From Neocallimastix lanati (nom. inval.) (lineage: Eukaryota > Neocallimastigomycota > Neocallimastigomycetes > Neocallimastigales > Neocallimastigaceae), in contig JACVTC010000004.1 of assembly GCA_016946835.1 (NCBI GenBank), positions 105,001 through 169,000 of the forward strand: 64,000 bases of DNA. The letters run 5' to 3'. A program made the translations under genes and the position numbers. This document shows, one piece after another, positions 21,673 to 35,368 of the stretch (position 1 is the stretch's first letter; every line of letters starts with the position of its first letter). The notes under the pieces were generated by a model. That model saw only the letters and a list, made by a program, of their open reading frames with translations, was not told the origin of the DNA and did not search any database.

Positions 21673-24600
21673 TTTATTTATTTAATTTATTTTATATTAT
21701 AAATAATATTATTATTTATTTTAAAAATTTTAAAAACATTATTTCTATATATTATAATATTGGTTATGATATATATAATTAAGATGGACTTAAAAGATTA
21801 AATACTTTAAAGAAATGGTATGATGAGGGAGGTATATTATTACTTAGTTACAGTAATTATCGTTCTTGTCTTTCAATAAAAAATGATAATAACTCCAGTC
21901 AATTATTTAAATTTTATTTCCAAAATCCTGGACCAAGTATAATTGTAGCAGATGAAGGTCATAATATAAAGAATCGAGAATCTGCTATATCTGTTATGTT
22001 AAAAAAAAGTAAAACACCCTTTAGAATTGCATTAACAGGCACACCATTACAAAATAACTTAGAAGAATATTGGTGTATGATTGATTTTGTCATTCCAGGA
22101 ATTATTGGAGATATTAATTACTTTAGATCGAATTATTCACATCCTATTGAAAATGGTATGCATAAAGATTGTTCGGAGTCGGATCGTACATTAGCATCAA
22201 GTACTATGAAAGTACTTACAGAATATTTAAAACCTTTTGTGCTAAGAAGAGATGAAACTGTTTTACATAAATATCTTCCACCAAAAACAGAATATATACT
22301 CGGTTTAACATTATCAGATTTTCAATATGATTTATATTCAAATTATATAAAAATTCATGTATTTGGAAATGCTGAAGTTTTAATACATCAAGCAAGAATT
22401 ATTAGTATTTTGAATCATCCCATTATTTTTAAGAAATTAATAGTTAATCATATTAAAGAACAAAAAAGCCTCATAAATAAATTATATAAAAATAATAAGC
22501 AATCAACCACCTTAAATAATAACAACAACACTAATAACAATAAAGAAATAAATACCGATGAAAATACAGGAATGAAAGATATCGACGATGAAGATAATGA
22601 TAATGATAATGATGATGATGATGAGTCTAATATCATAAATAGTTCTACTAATAATGAAGAAATAACAGAAACAGATGAAGAATTAATAGAGAAATCGAAA
22701 TTTCATTGGATTAATTCAATATTTAATAAATATAAAAATGTAGATGATGTAAGATATTCCCAAAAAATGAAAATTTTAAAAAAAATCATTGAATTTTGTA
22801 AAGAAAAGCAATCAAAAGTTCTTATTTTTACTGAATATGTTTTCACCTTTGAATATATACATCAAACCCTTTTAAAAAATATGAATTTAAAATTTAAAAT
22901 TCTCGATTCAAAAGTTCCATCCTACAAAAGACAAGAAATTATTAATGAATTTAATGAGAATAATGAATATACTGTATTTTTAGCAACAATTAGAGTTAGT
23001 GGTTTAGGTTATAATTTAATAACTGCAAATCGAGTTGTTCTTTTAGATATGGGCTGGAATCCTACTTTAGATAATCAAGCAATTTCAAGAACTTATAGAT
23101 ATGGTCAAAAGAAGCCTGTATTTGTGTATCGTTTTTATGGATTTCAAACTTTGGAAGAAAGTTTATTTAAAACTAATATAAAAAAAATTGTTTTATCCAA
23201 AAGAACAATAGATATTAAGAAAGCTGAAAGTCGATTTGATAAAAAGGAGTTAAAATATTATTTTACAATACCTGAAAAAAATCCGGAAAGATTCATTGAT
23301 ATTCAAATGCCATCGAATGATCCATTATTAAATATATTAATTGATGAATTTAAAAAAGAAATTATTACTACGACTTTATATAATTCCAAATTTGAAGAAG
23401 ATACTTTTGAAGATGCTGATCCAAGTCAAGTGAATGAACTTAAAAAGATTCAAGAAATGTATCAAATTTCAAGAAGAAGTACAATAAATGAAGCTGATGG
23501 ATTGCAATCAGCCATGGTATTAGATAGTAGTAGTATGATGGATATTGATATGCCAATAGAAATGAATGTAACTAAAGAACCAACGATTTCAAATTCTATA
23601 CATTCATCCATTCTTGAAGTCAATAAAGAAAATAATGAAACTAATAATGCTGATACTACTAATACTACTAATACTACTACCTTTAGTATCATTACTAATA
23701 GTAATAATAATGGAAAAACCAATGAAATTCAAAAAACATTAGTACAAAATATGATAACAACAGATTTTAATAAAGGTAATAATACTATTGCTAATGATAA
23801 CAATAGCATTATTAATTATTCATATAATAATACTAAAAATAATAATAATAATAATGAAAAAATAAATAAGATTCAAAATACATCAGAACAATATATGATA
23901 TCAACTGATTTCAATAAAAACAATAATAGTATCACTAATATTATTAATGGAAATGATAATGATAATGATAATGATAACAATAACAATAACAATAATAAAA
24001 ATATGAATAATATGGATAATATGAATATTGACACAACTGATACCATTAAAAGTAGTAAAGATTTTCATGAAAGCAATTCGAATGTTAAGAGAAAAAATAA
24101 AGATAATAATAAAAGCAATACTGAAAAACAAAATAAAATTAAAAACGGTAACATTAATCAGGATCAAATTCATGAAAATAAAAATTATAGTCATAGTTAT
24201 GGTCATAGTCATAATCACAGCAAAAGTTATAGTCATAGTAAACGTCATAGTAAAAGTCGTAGTAATAGTCATAGTAATAGTCATAGCCATAGTCATAGCC
24301 ATAGTCGTAGCAATAGTCATAGTGAAAGTAAAAATCTGAATCAAAGTAAAGATAATAATAATTCCAATAATCAAAGTCACACTCACAGCCACAGTCATAG
24401 TCATAATCATAGGTATAGTCGTAGTCGTAGTCATAGTCGTAATCATAGTCGTAGTCACAGTCGTAATCATAGTCGTAATCATAGTCAAAATAATGATAAT
24501 AATAGTCATAATAAAAATAGTCATTCACGTCACAGTCGTAGTAAAAATAGTTATACAAGTCTAAATAATGGCCACAGTCGTAATGAAAATCAAATTAAAA

Positions 24601-25716
24601 AGAATGATAACCAAAATGATAATTATGATGATGGAATCTTAATTGAAAATAATAATAACAGTAATAATAATAATGATAATGATAATAAGGAAAAGTTAAA
24701 AACATCAAATACTAAAATAGATAAAGAAAAAAGTAGTACCATTGGGATTCACAGTAAGGAAGATGCTAAAGGAGATAAATTAATCTCCAGAAATAATAAT
24801 AACAATAATAATATTTCTTTCGATACCAATATTAATACTAATACCAGTACTAATAGTGATACCAGTACCAATACCAATACCAATATAAATACTAATACCA
24901 ATACCGACATTAATATTAGTAATAAAAATCAACCTCATTTAGCTCCCATAAAAATTACCGATGAAAGTGGTCCTACCTTTAATTCATTTTCAAATAATTT
25001 AAATTCTGTAGCTAATATAGAATTGTATAACAGTCTTTCAAATCAACTAAATTCCTTTAATTCTTCTTCTTCTTCCTTCATTGATTATAATTTTATGGAA
25101 AATAAAAATAATAATAAATTAAGAATTACACCCTCTTTTATAAATTCTTATCAAATCAATAAATCTATTCCTAAAAATGATCCAATTGTTATTGATGATA
25201 AATATTCAAATTCTAATGATGAAATTTCTATCATAAATATTCCTTCAACCTCTACCAATGAAAATAAATATAAATTAACTAATTACGATATTAATAATAG
25301 TTCAAATAATACAACTAATATAAATAATAATAATAATAATAATCATAGAATTAACAATAATACTGATACCACCAAATCTAATCATTATAAACTCACCAAT
25401 AATCAATCTACTTTAACTTTTGAACCCAAAAATCTTCAAGTTATTAATTTAGAAAATGAAGATAAAATTTTAAGTACATCCTCCTTAACCTCATCTCCTA
25501 AAAACATTGATGTCATTACTATATTAGATGAACAGTTAAGTATATTTAACAAAAAAAAAAAAAATAAATAAATAAATAAATAAAATAAATAATAACAATA
25601 AATAGTAAAAATAATAATAAAAAAATAAAATTAAAAAATGATATATATATATATATATTATTAATTTATTCCATAAGATTAATTTTATTAAACTTCTAAT
25701 TTTTATATATTTATTA

Positions 25717-25752
<36 letters not shown>

Positions 25753-25935
25753 TTATATATTACTTATGTATATATTTCATGTATATCGTATATATATATA
25801 TTTTACTGTAATAAAATTAGACCTCCAAATTCAAGATCATCAATTCCAAAATCCAATTCAGAAACCTCAAAAAAAGTATCATCTTCTTTAATAAAAAATC
25901 TTAAAAAACTTGCTAGTTTACAAAAAAGAGATTAA
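16838..25935 (+). CDS. SAM-domain SNF2 ATPase, ATRX/ARIP4 (RAD54L2)-like chromatin remodeller
   Basis: Predicted nuclear DNA-dependent ATPase of the Rad54/ATRX branch, about 2,541 residues. Exons: 16838-16967, 17078-17677, 17809-17993, 18159-18297, 18395-20257, 20507-20564, 20692-21476, 21784-25534, 25821-25935. Residues 21 to about 92 form a SAM domain (WTVEDVGNWL, DGQVLLELTESHLKEL). Residues 100-980 are mostly Asn/Asp/Lys-rich with one ordered block near 18960-19260. The helicase N-lobe starts at about 1150 (CLKEHQIEGIRFLW), with Walker A HAMGLGKT at about 1180 and DEGH box at about 1309, the ATRX/ARIP4 type. The C-lobe has KVLIFTEY and motif VI AISRTYRYGQ at about 1600-1690; an acidic Asn-rich insert separates the lobes. 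The tail of some 800 residues holds a His-Ser/Arg-Ser repeat. An alternative end is read-through to a stop at 25571, skipping the last intron. Confidence 0.88.
17401..17480 (+). repeat. In-frame AATGAT hexamer tract (Asn-Asp)
   Basis: Uninterrupted AATGAT hexamers inside exon 2 of the SAM-SNF2 gene encode an alternating Asn-Asp run immediately after the SAM domain. Confidence 0.95.
21560..21676. repeat. TTTTA/TTTA array in the SNF2 intron between Walker A and the DEGH exon
   Basis: A TTTTA then TTTA tetranucleotide run within the intron 21477-21783. The intron is preceded by a GATT run at 21497-21522. It carries no coding sequence. Confidence 0.9.
24184..24570 (+). repeat. In-frame AGTCAT/AGTCGT hexamer tract (Ser-His / Ser-Arg)
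   Basis: Degenerate hexamers AGTCAT, AGTCGT and AATCAT encode a tail segment of alternating Ser-His and Ser-Arg dipeptides with Asn. It resembles SR-type or histidine-repeat domains that target nuclear speckles in other eukaryotes. That function is inference only. Confidence 0.9.
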
Positions 25936-26106
25936 AAATAAAAATTTCAACAATATCATTAATAATAATAATAATAATAACAATAATAATAATAATTTTT
26001 CAGCAAAGAATAATGTAATTTTTATTATTATTATTAATTATTTTATTTTATATTATTTTATTGAAATTCTATTATATTTTTTATTAAAAACAAATGACCT
26101 GCTTAT

Positions 26107-26151
<45 letters not shown>

Positions 26152-26740
26152 CTTTTTTTATTATTATATTTTATTTTATTTTATTTTATTTTTAATTATT
26201 ATTAAAAAATTTCTATTATAAATTATCATTATATATATATATATAACATTCATAAAGCATTTTTTCATATAGATTAATATTTTTCTATTATTATTTATTT
26301 ATTTAATGTATATACATATATACATATATACAATTATAAAAAATATATGTTATCTTTTAATTTTTAATTTTTATTTATTTATTTATAATTATTTATTTAT
26401 TTATTTTTTTTTTTAATTCAATATAGAGTTTTTATATTAATTTTTTTTTTTTTTTAATCTTATTCATATCATTTCATTCGTTATTTTATTCATAATTATA
26501 TTTTTTATTTTTATATATTAACTATTTAAAAAAAAAAAATAAAATAAAAATAAAAAAAAAATAAAATAAAATAAAATAAAATTATATTAAATACAAATTT
26601 AAATTAAGTAAAAAAAATATATATATATATATTTAATAACAGTAATATTATTGTTAAAAAAACACAATGTTTTGTTTATTTATAAGACTTACACTTTGTT
26701 TTCTTTAATAATTATTTAATGTTTTTAATATATAAAAAAA
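25936..26740. other. A/T-rich spacer downstream of the SNF2 gene
   Basis: Contains homopolymers (poly(A) run near 26108-26149) and TTTTA runs. No gene or RNA is seen. The segment ends at the first copy of the direct repeat flanking the decayed element. Confidence 0.6.
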
Positions 26741-26823
26741 ATACATTTAATGGATCATACATATTTCAATACATTAAGTACATCTTTTCATATTAATTAT
26801 ATAAAAGAGACATATATAAAATA
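26741..26823. repeat. Direct repeat copy 1 flanking a decayed element
   Basis: Shares an exact 26-base core beginning ATACATTTAATGGATCATAC with the copy at 28508. The similarity continues as TCTTTTCA and ATATTAATTATATAA with small indels, and more weakly upstream (ATTATTTAATG). It is interpreted as one degenerate long terminal repeat or other flanking repeat. Confidence 0.65.
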
Positions 26824-27118
26824 ATAAAAAAGATTATAATCAGCAAAATTACACATATTTTAAAAAATTTCTCTATTGAATAATTATTTTCATATACTTA
26901 TTAAGAATTCTTATTCTATTCAAAATAAAAATCAAAAGTTTTTTTTTTTTTTTTGGTTAATTTCATTCAAATTTTCAAAAAAAAAAAATTAATCAGTTTA
27001 AAGTTTATTTTATTCATTTTATCAAAAAAAAAAAAAAAATAAAAAATAAAAATAAAAATAATTTAAATAAATGGCTTTCTTTTATGACAGATTTTTCTTT
27101 TTTCGGCAAACAGGTTAT

Positions 27119-28074
27119 TATTATTCTCATTTAAAATAATTGCTTAGACTTGTTATCCTTGTTATCTCATTATTATCATTCATATTTAAAGCCTTATTAG
27201 TTGCTATTATTACATTTATATTACTATCATAAATATTTTTTAATAAAAAATACTTATTCAAATAATAATTAATATTGTTTTCTTTATGAAAAATGTTTGT
27301 GTCTTCTGTTTTATTTAGTGTATTATTATTTTTACAAAATTTTTTTTTTTTTTTTTTATTTTCACTATTATTATCACAATAGTTTACATCGTAATATATT
27401 TGTTTAATATTGTGTTTTACATTCCAAGGTTTTATTATTATAGTCATTGTTGTCCAAAGTACTATCTATTTCACCTAATTTTATTTCTTGAATGACATTT
27501 TCAGTTTTAACAAAGTTTATTTCTTTTATTTCAACTTTATTATTTTCACAATTATAATATAATTCAATGTCATTAAATTTCATCTGTTGAGATAATTTAA
27601 TTTTCTAAATTGTTCAGCTATATGTTTTATATTGTCATGAGGATTTTTTTTTTTTTTGGATAAAAGGGACAGTTATAGATAAATGTTGATCACTATCACA
27701 CAAGTAACAACTTCTTTTTTTTTTTCCTATTATCGTTTTTTTCTTTCATTATTTATATTTCTCATAAATGTCATCTTTGATTATATACTTCGAGATTACT
27801 ACGATTTTTGTTTTCTCTAAAATAATTATACAAAAGTTGATTCGAGTTCTCATTTCGACGGAATTTCAGTGTGAATAGCTTTGCCTTGTATTTCTGGCTT
27901 AAATATACATAACATACCTCTATCTACCAAGTATTCGATATCAAGTGCATCTAACCAGACTAGTGGTCTTGAGGCTGGTTGATTAAATTCAAAATATAAA
28001 TTCTCCAAATCCTTGGTAGCTTTCCACAAATACAATATGCTGTTAGTTTGTTGTAAATGTTTTTTCAAAATCTA
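27119..28074 (-). pseudogene. Decayed zinc-knuckle gene fragment, probably retroelement-derived
   Basis: Reading the minus strand from 28074, coding-like segments follow one another in different frames. A 74-codon segment (28070-27850, SRPLVWLDALDIEYLVDRGM, IFKPEIQGKAIHTEIPSK) is followed after a frame change by NQLLYNYFRENKNRSN. Then comes a zinc knuckle CYLCDSDQHLSIT in which the fourth ligand is Val instead of Cys. Further blocks follow (DNIKHIAEQFRKLN, KFNDIELYYNCENN) to about 27119. Stops and frameshifts between blocks show it is broken. The CCHC finger and the flanking direct repeats suggest a gag or ORF1-like origin. I do not recognise the N-terminal part, and it does not resemble the copia element at 35-41 kb. 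Confidence 0.5.
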
Positions 28075-28507
28075 GAATTTAATTAAAGAATGTATTCTTT
28101 GATTGAAAAGAGTATGCGAAGAGAGAAAAAATCACAAAGTAAAAACCGTTGTAAACAACTTGTAGGATTAATTAATTCATGTTTCTATAGAACAGAGAGC
28201 TTATCACCATTTTGTTATTTATTTTCATCATAATCTGACAGTATCTAATTCGATTTTGTTGTGAATTACATTATGGAGCTCTTTTAATCTTGAATATTTT
28301 AATTTATAATTAAATTATTAAATTTCCTAATTAACTCAACTCAAAGTATTCTAAATTTCTACATAAAACTTAATAATAGAGTCAAATGAAATTCTTAATC
28401 TATTAAAAATTTCAATGATTAACCCTTAACTTTATTTATTTGAAGTAAAAAGACTTTTTTTTTTTTTTTTTAATACTACATTATTTAATGATATTTATAC
28501 ATATAAA

Positions 28508-28580
28508 ATACATTTAATGGATCATACATATTTTAATTCATCTTTTCAATATTAATTATATAATAAAGGCTTATAGAGAA
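28508..28580. repeat. Direct repeat copy 2 flanking a decayed element
   Basis: Second copy of the repeat at 26741, about 1.77 kb away in the same orientation. The identical core is followed by TCTTTTCAATATTAATTATATAA. A 13-base insertion or deletion distinguishes the copies. Confidence 0.65.
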
Positions 28581-28902
28581 TAAAAAAAAAAATTTTTTTT
28601 TTTAATACTAAATTATTTGTATCATAAACCATAAAAACTATATAATATTATTTATATCCATTTATTTGTAATGTACTATTAAACCTTTAAAATTGTAATT
28701 AAAGTTGTAATAAAATAATAATATTAATTAAAATGTTAATTAAAAATGTAATATAAAAATACTAATTCTAATAATTATTAAAATAAATTATAAAAAAATA
28801 ATAATAATGAAAGAAAGAATGAATGAATATGTGAATAATTTATATATATATTTTTTTTGGTTTTGAAAAAAATTATTTTATTTTATTTTTTTTTTTTTAC
28901 AA

Positions 28903-29017
28903 ATGGAGTTTAATATTAAGACAGAGTTCAATAACAATGGTGACTTAATTAATGTAATATATCTTATCAAAAAAAAACTAAAATATTAAAATAGATTATA
29001 ATAACAATATATCAAAA

Positions 29018-29057
<40 letters not shown>

Positions 29058-30722
29058 GAATAAATTATAAATAATATGAAATGTAATATAAAAAAATTTT
29101 TTTTTTTTTTTTATTTTATTCATATATATTTTAATAATTAATAGACCGACCATGAAGTCATTAGTAAGCATCATTCTTTTGAAAATTTATTAACCATACC
29201 TTATAAATCCATATTGGAGATTAATGGAGAAAAGGAAGAAAAGTTGTTATTACTTAAAATAGGAAATGTTGGTTATAAAATTAGTAAATTACATGAATTT
29301 ATGATAAATATCTACAAAAAGTTTAATGTAAGGTTTATTTGTATTTATTAAAAAATTAAATATTATTGTTTTTTATTATTATTATCTTCTTTTTTATAAG
29401 GCAAATAAATTTTAATTATATACATATATATATATTTAAAATATTATTATTATTTTATTAAATTTCAATTATTCAATTTGTATGTTTCTTTCTTTTCTTA
29501 CTTTTATATGATAATTATAATAATTATAATAATAATAATAATAATAATAAATAATAATAATAATAAAAAGCTTATAAAAAATAAAATGCAACAAATATCC
29601 TTATTTTTATCGAGTGTACCTATAGACCAAGAAAATCCTTCAATGGAAATAGTACAATTATCTTCCACACTTCCTATATTAAGTAATTTCTTTTTTTTTA
29701 AAAAAAAAAAAAAAAAATAGTATTTATATATATATATATTGTTTTTTTTTTTTTAAAAAAATAAAGAAAGAAAATATAAAAAAAAAAAAAAAATTATAAC
29801 TCTATTCCTTATTTTTTAATTTTACATATAATAATAATAATAATAATAAATAATAATTAATAATCATTGAAAATGTGAACTTTTTAAAAGGTGCTTCATT
29901 AAATAAATTTAAAACTCAAATACTGTACTTACAACATCAAATCGAATTATGTATACATGAATTATATTTATATTCTGTCCATTTACAAAACTATATAAAA
30001 AAGCATACAAAATATTTATCAGAACTAGAAGATGACTATGACGCTCAAAATGCTGAATTAATTTTGTAAAGTTAAAAAATATATTTTTTATAATTTGTTT
30101 ATATATTAATTAGATAGCTTTAAACAGTAGCTATATTTATAATAAGCAAAATATCAACAAACAAACGAAAATAAAATATATATAAATATATATTATTATT
30201 ATAACTAATAATTTAATATACTATATATATATATATTATATATATTTTATATATATATAATTTTAATATTATATAAAAAGAATTGAATTAGAGAAACGGT
30301 TAGCTAAAAGAATAGAATTTATTTTAAATGATGAGGAGGAAACTGACTCAATAGAATATAGTAAACATAATATAATCTATGAGAATGTTAGAAATGAAGT
30401 CATGAGTAATATAATAGATTATGAAAAAGAAGTATTAACGAAGACAATTTCAAAAGGAAAACAAAGTTATATGAATCTGATAAATAAACGATTCAAAAAG
30501 TATATATATATAATTTATTATTATTCAAATATTTTAATATATATAGCAATATATTAATTTTTTTTTTTTTTTTTTTTTTTTATTTTTATTTTTTTATTTA
30601 ATATTTTATATTTTCTAATTTTATTTTTATTTTTTATTTTTTATTTTTTATTTTAAATTTTTTTAAATTATTTAATAATAATTAAAATCTAATCTATTAA
30701 TATGAATTAATATAGAAAATAA
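28903..30722 (+). CDS. Unrecognised coiled-coil protein, 248 residues
   Basis: I do not recognise the family. Six exons (28903-28953, 29145-29327, 29571-29682, 29891-30065, 30281-30499, 30716-30722) join in frame. The protein starts MEFNIKTEFNNNG. It has a block with alternating hydrophobics (ENLLTIPYKSILEINGEKEE, then KIGNVGYKISKLHEFMINIY). A helical stretch from about residue 75 onward (QILYLQHQIELCIHELYLYS, ELEDDYDAQNAELILIELEK) looks like an antiparallel coiled coil. It ends with a basic KKK. Codon choice and clean splice sites argue it is real. There is no signal peptide or membrane segment. The last exon is only 7 nt to the stop, so the true 3' end may differ. Adaptor or tethering-subunit roles are possible but unsupported. 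Confidence 0.7.
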
Positions 30723-31189
30723 TCCAATGGAAAGAAAAAAACTAATTTATATTAATTATAAAAAGTTAAATTGAATAAAATAAAATAAAAAAAAAAAAAA
30801 AAAAGGAATTAAATATTGTATAATTTTTGTTGTTATTATTATTAATAATTATAAAAATAGTAATGATATAATTATTAATTATGTTTATTAAATCCAAGTT
30901 ATATATATATATATATATATATATTTTCCTAAGCAATTTTAAATATTTAAAAATAATTAACTAAAATAAAATTATTAATTAATAGAATAGACATTGAAAA
31001 AAAAAAAACATTTATATTCCTTTAGTTATAAAATCAACCTTTAGACAGATTATTGATGATGATAGGTGTTAAGCGCAATAGATTATAATTAATATGCATT
31101 CTCTATTCATTTAAAAAAAAAAAAAATATATATAATAAAATTTATTTCAATCATTATTAATAAAAGACAAATTACTATTATTTTATTTT

Positions 31190-31220
<31 letters not shown>

Positions 31221-31762
31221 CATTATTATTTTTTTTATTAAATTTATTTTTATTATTTATTAACATTGCTGTCTATTTATTTTTTTTTTTTTAGAATATT
31301 TATTAAAGTAAAAAAAAAAATTTTTTTGTATTTAATAAAAAATGTTAAATAAATGATATGTATTTTAAATATGTTTTTGATAATATAAATATATATATTT
31401 ATATTATTATTAATTTATAAAATAGTAATTATAAAATAAATAAAATAATAATAATTAAAATAATAATTAAAATAATAATTAAAATAATAATTAAAATAAT
31501 AATAAAAAACATTTAAATCATTCAAAACAAGTTTTTCAATAGATCTAAATTAATTTTTTTTTAACTATTTAATATATATTTTATTATTTTTTTATAATGA
31601 TGAGTCTTATGTTTAATAAAACATGTGTTATAATAGTATGTTATGATTAAAAAATGAAGAATATATATATATGTGTGTATGTATTAAATAATAAAATAAA
31701 ATAAAATAAATATACATAAAAAAAAAATATATATATATATATATATATTAATGTTATAAATT
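30723..31762. other. Convergent A/T-rich spacer
   Basis: Region between the coiled-coil gene and the minus-strand membrane protein gene. Contains poly(T) runs at about 31190-31220, a 15-base AATAATTAAAAT-type repeat at about 31442-31500 and TATA repeats. No gene seen. Confidence 0.6.
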
Positions 31763-34126
<2,364 letters not shown>

Positions 34127-34809
34127 TTTTTTTTTTTTTTTTACACTTTATTATCTTACTTAAAAAGTATATGTATACAAATATATATATTATATTTATT
34201 TTTACTTTATAATTATTGAGTATGTTTTTTTTTTAAAAAAAAAAATAATAATAATAAATAAATAATTTTAACTGGATTTTAACTGAAATACGTATATTAT
34301 ATTCAATTAATAAAAATGTCAAAATAACGTTAATATTATTAAAATATTTGAATAATTAAAAATAGTTTTATTTTTTTTTGTCTGACAATAAAGTTTCTTG
34401 TTATCTACTTCTTCTTTAGTATTATTTCTATTGAAATAATTATAATAAATATTTATATATATATTAAACTTTTACATTAATTGAAATTCTAAATAACAAG
34501 AGAAAGAAGAAAACATAATAGATTTTTAAAATATCAATTTGTACTTGATACTTTTGTTTATTAAAAGAAAAATAAAATACTTTCACTACTTATATAAATA
34601 ATACAAAAATTATTTAAAATTTTATTTATTTTATCGAAAAAAATAAAATAAAAATAAATATTAAATATAAAAATAATAATAAATAAATACTTAATCTCTT
34701 TTCTATTTTCTTTATTATCTTTATTATTATTATTATTATTATATCTTTAATTTTCTTTTATCCTAAATCTATTATTTTTATTCTTATCTTTCTTTAAATA
34801 ATTAAAGAA

Positions 34810-34855
<46 letters not shown>

Positions 34856-35095
34856 AAAAAAAAAAAAAAAGATAGTTCAACTATTCAGTACTCTTTGTTG
34901 TTTTCTTCTTAGTTTTTAATATTTCTATTTTCTCTTTTATATTCATTCATTTTTTTTAAAATTATTTTTACAAAAAAATTTTTTTTTTTCATTTTTTTTC
35001 AAATATATTAATATTGGATAATTTAATTATTTAATTTATTTTCAATATATTAGAATACTATTATAATTAAATGATATCCAAGGTAATTTCCATTT
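34127..35095. other. Upstream region of the membrane-protein gene, bounded by a retrotransposon
   Basis: A/T-rich presumed promoter region of the minus-strand membrane-protein gene. It now ends at the copia LTR inserted about 970 bp upstream of the start codon. No other gene seen. Confidence 0.6.
35091..35095. repeat. Target-site duplication CATTT, left copy
   Basis: CATTT directly precedes the left LTR and is matched by CATTT at 41256-41260 directly after the right LTR. Five bases is the normal duplication size for Ty1/copia integrases. Confidence 0.8.
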
Positions 35096-35345
35096 TTTTG
35101 TTTTTTTATTTTTTATTTTATTTTATTTTTTTTCTTTTTTTTTATTTATTTAAGTTCTATATTATTTAATTATTAAATTATTATTTTATTTTATACTAAT
35201 TACATGTATTAGTTTTTTACTACATCAATTACACAATATCTTCATATTAATATTATATGTATTAAGCCACATACATACATACATACATAAAGATTTAAAT
35301 ATATATAATATAAATTACTATACTATTTGAACTTTATTTTTAACA
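35096..35345 (-). repeat. 3' LTR of the copia element
   Basis: 250 bp. In element orientation it begins TGTTAAAAATAAAG and ends in an A-rich run ACAAAA. It includes a four-unit CATA run and is identical base for base to the 5' LTR. The TG start is canonical; the CA is followed by two extra A residues that both copies share. Confidence 0.95.
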
Positions 35346-35353
35346 CTCCTCCT
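35346..35353 (-). other. Polypurine tract AGGAGGAG
   Basis: In element orientation AGGAGGAG abuts the TG of the 3' LTR, the expected position and composition for plus-strand priming. Confidence 0.85.
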
Positions 35354-35368
35354 AAAGTTCAATTGTGA

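Noticed and set aside
23901-24524. Long antisense frames opposite the SNF2 tail
   Set aside because: Produced by the hexamer repeat; composition (Ile-Thr-Met or Tyr-Asp runs) is an artefact.
24184-24570. Hexamer array considered as a CRISPR-like or regulatory array
   Set aside because: No spacers, in-frame within a long coding exon of a eukaryote.
27127-27447. 106-codon minus-strand frame as an independent gene
   Set aside because: It is one frame of the decayed element; coding-like sequence continues across frameshifts on both sides.
35099-35345. LTR edges set at the TG and CA dinucleotides, 247 bp
   Set aside because: The repeat extends three bases further in both copies; only the 250-bp boundaries give a flush target duplication (CATTT) and a primer site directly at the LTR edge.
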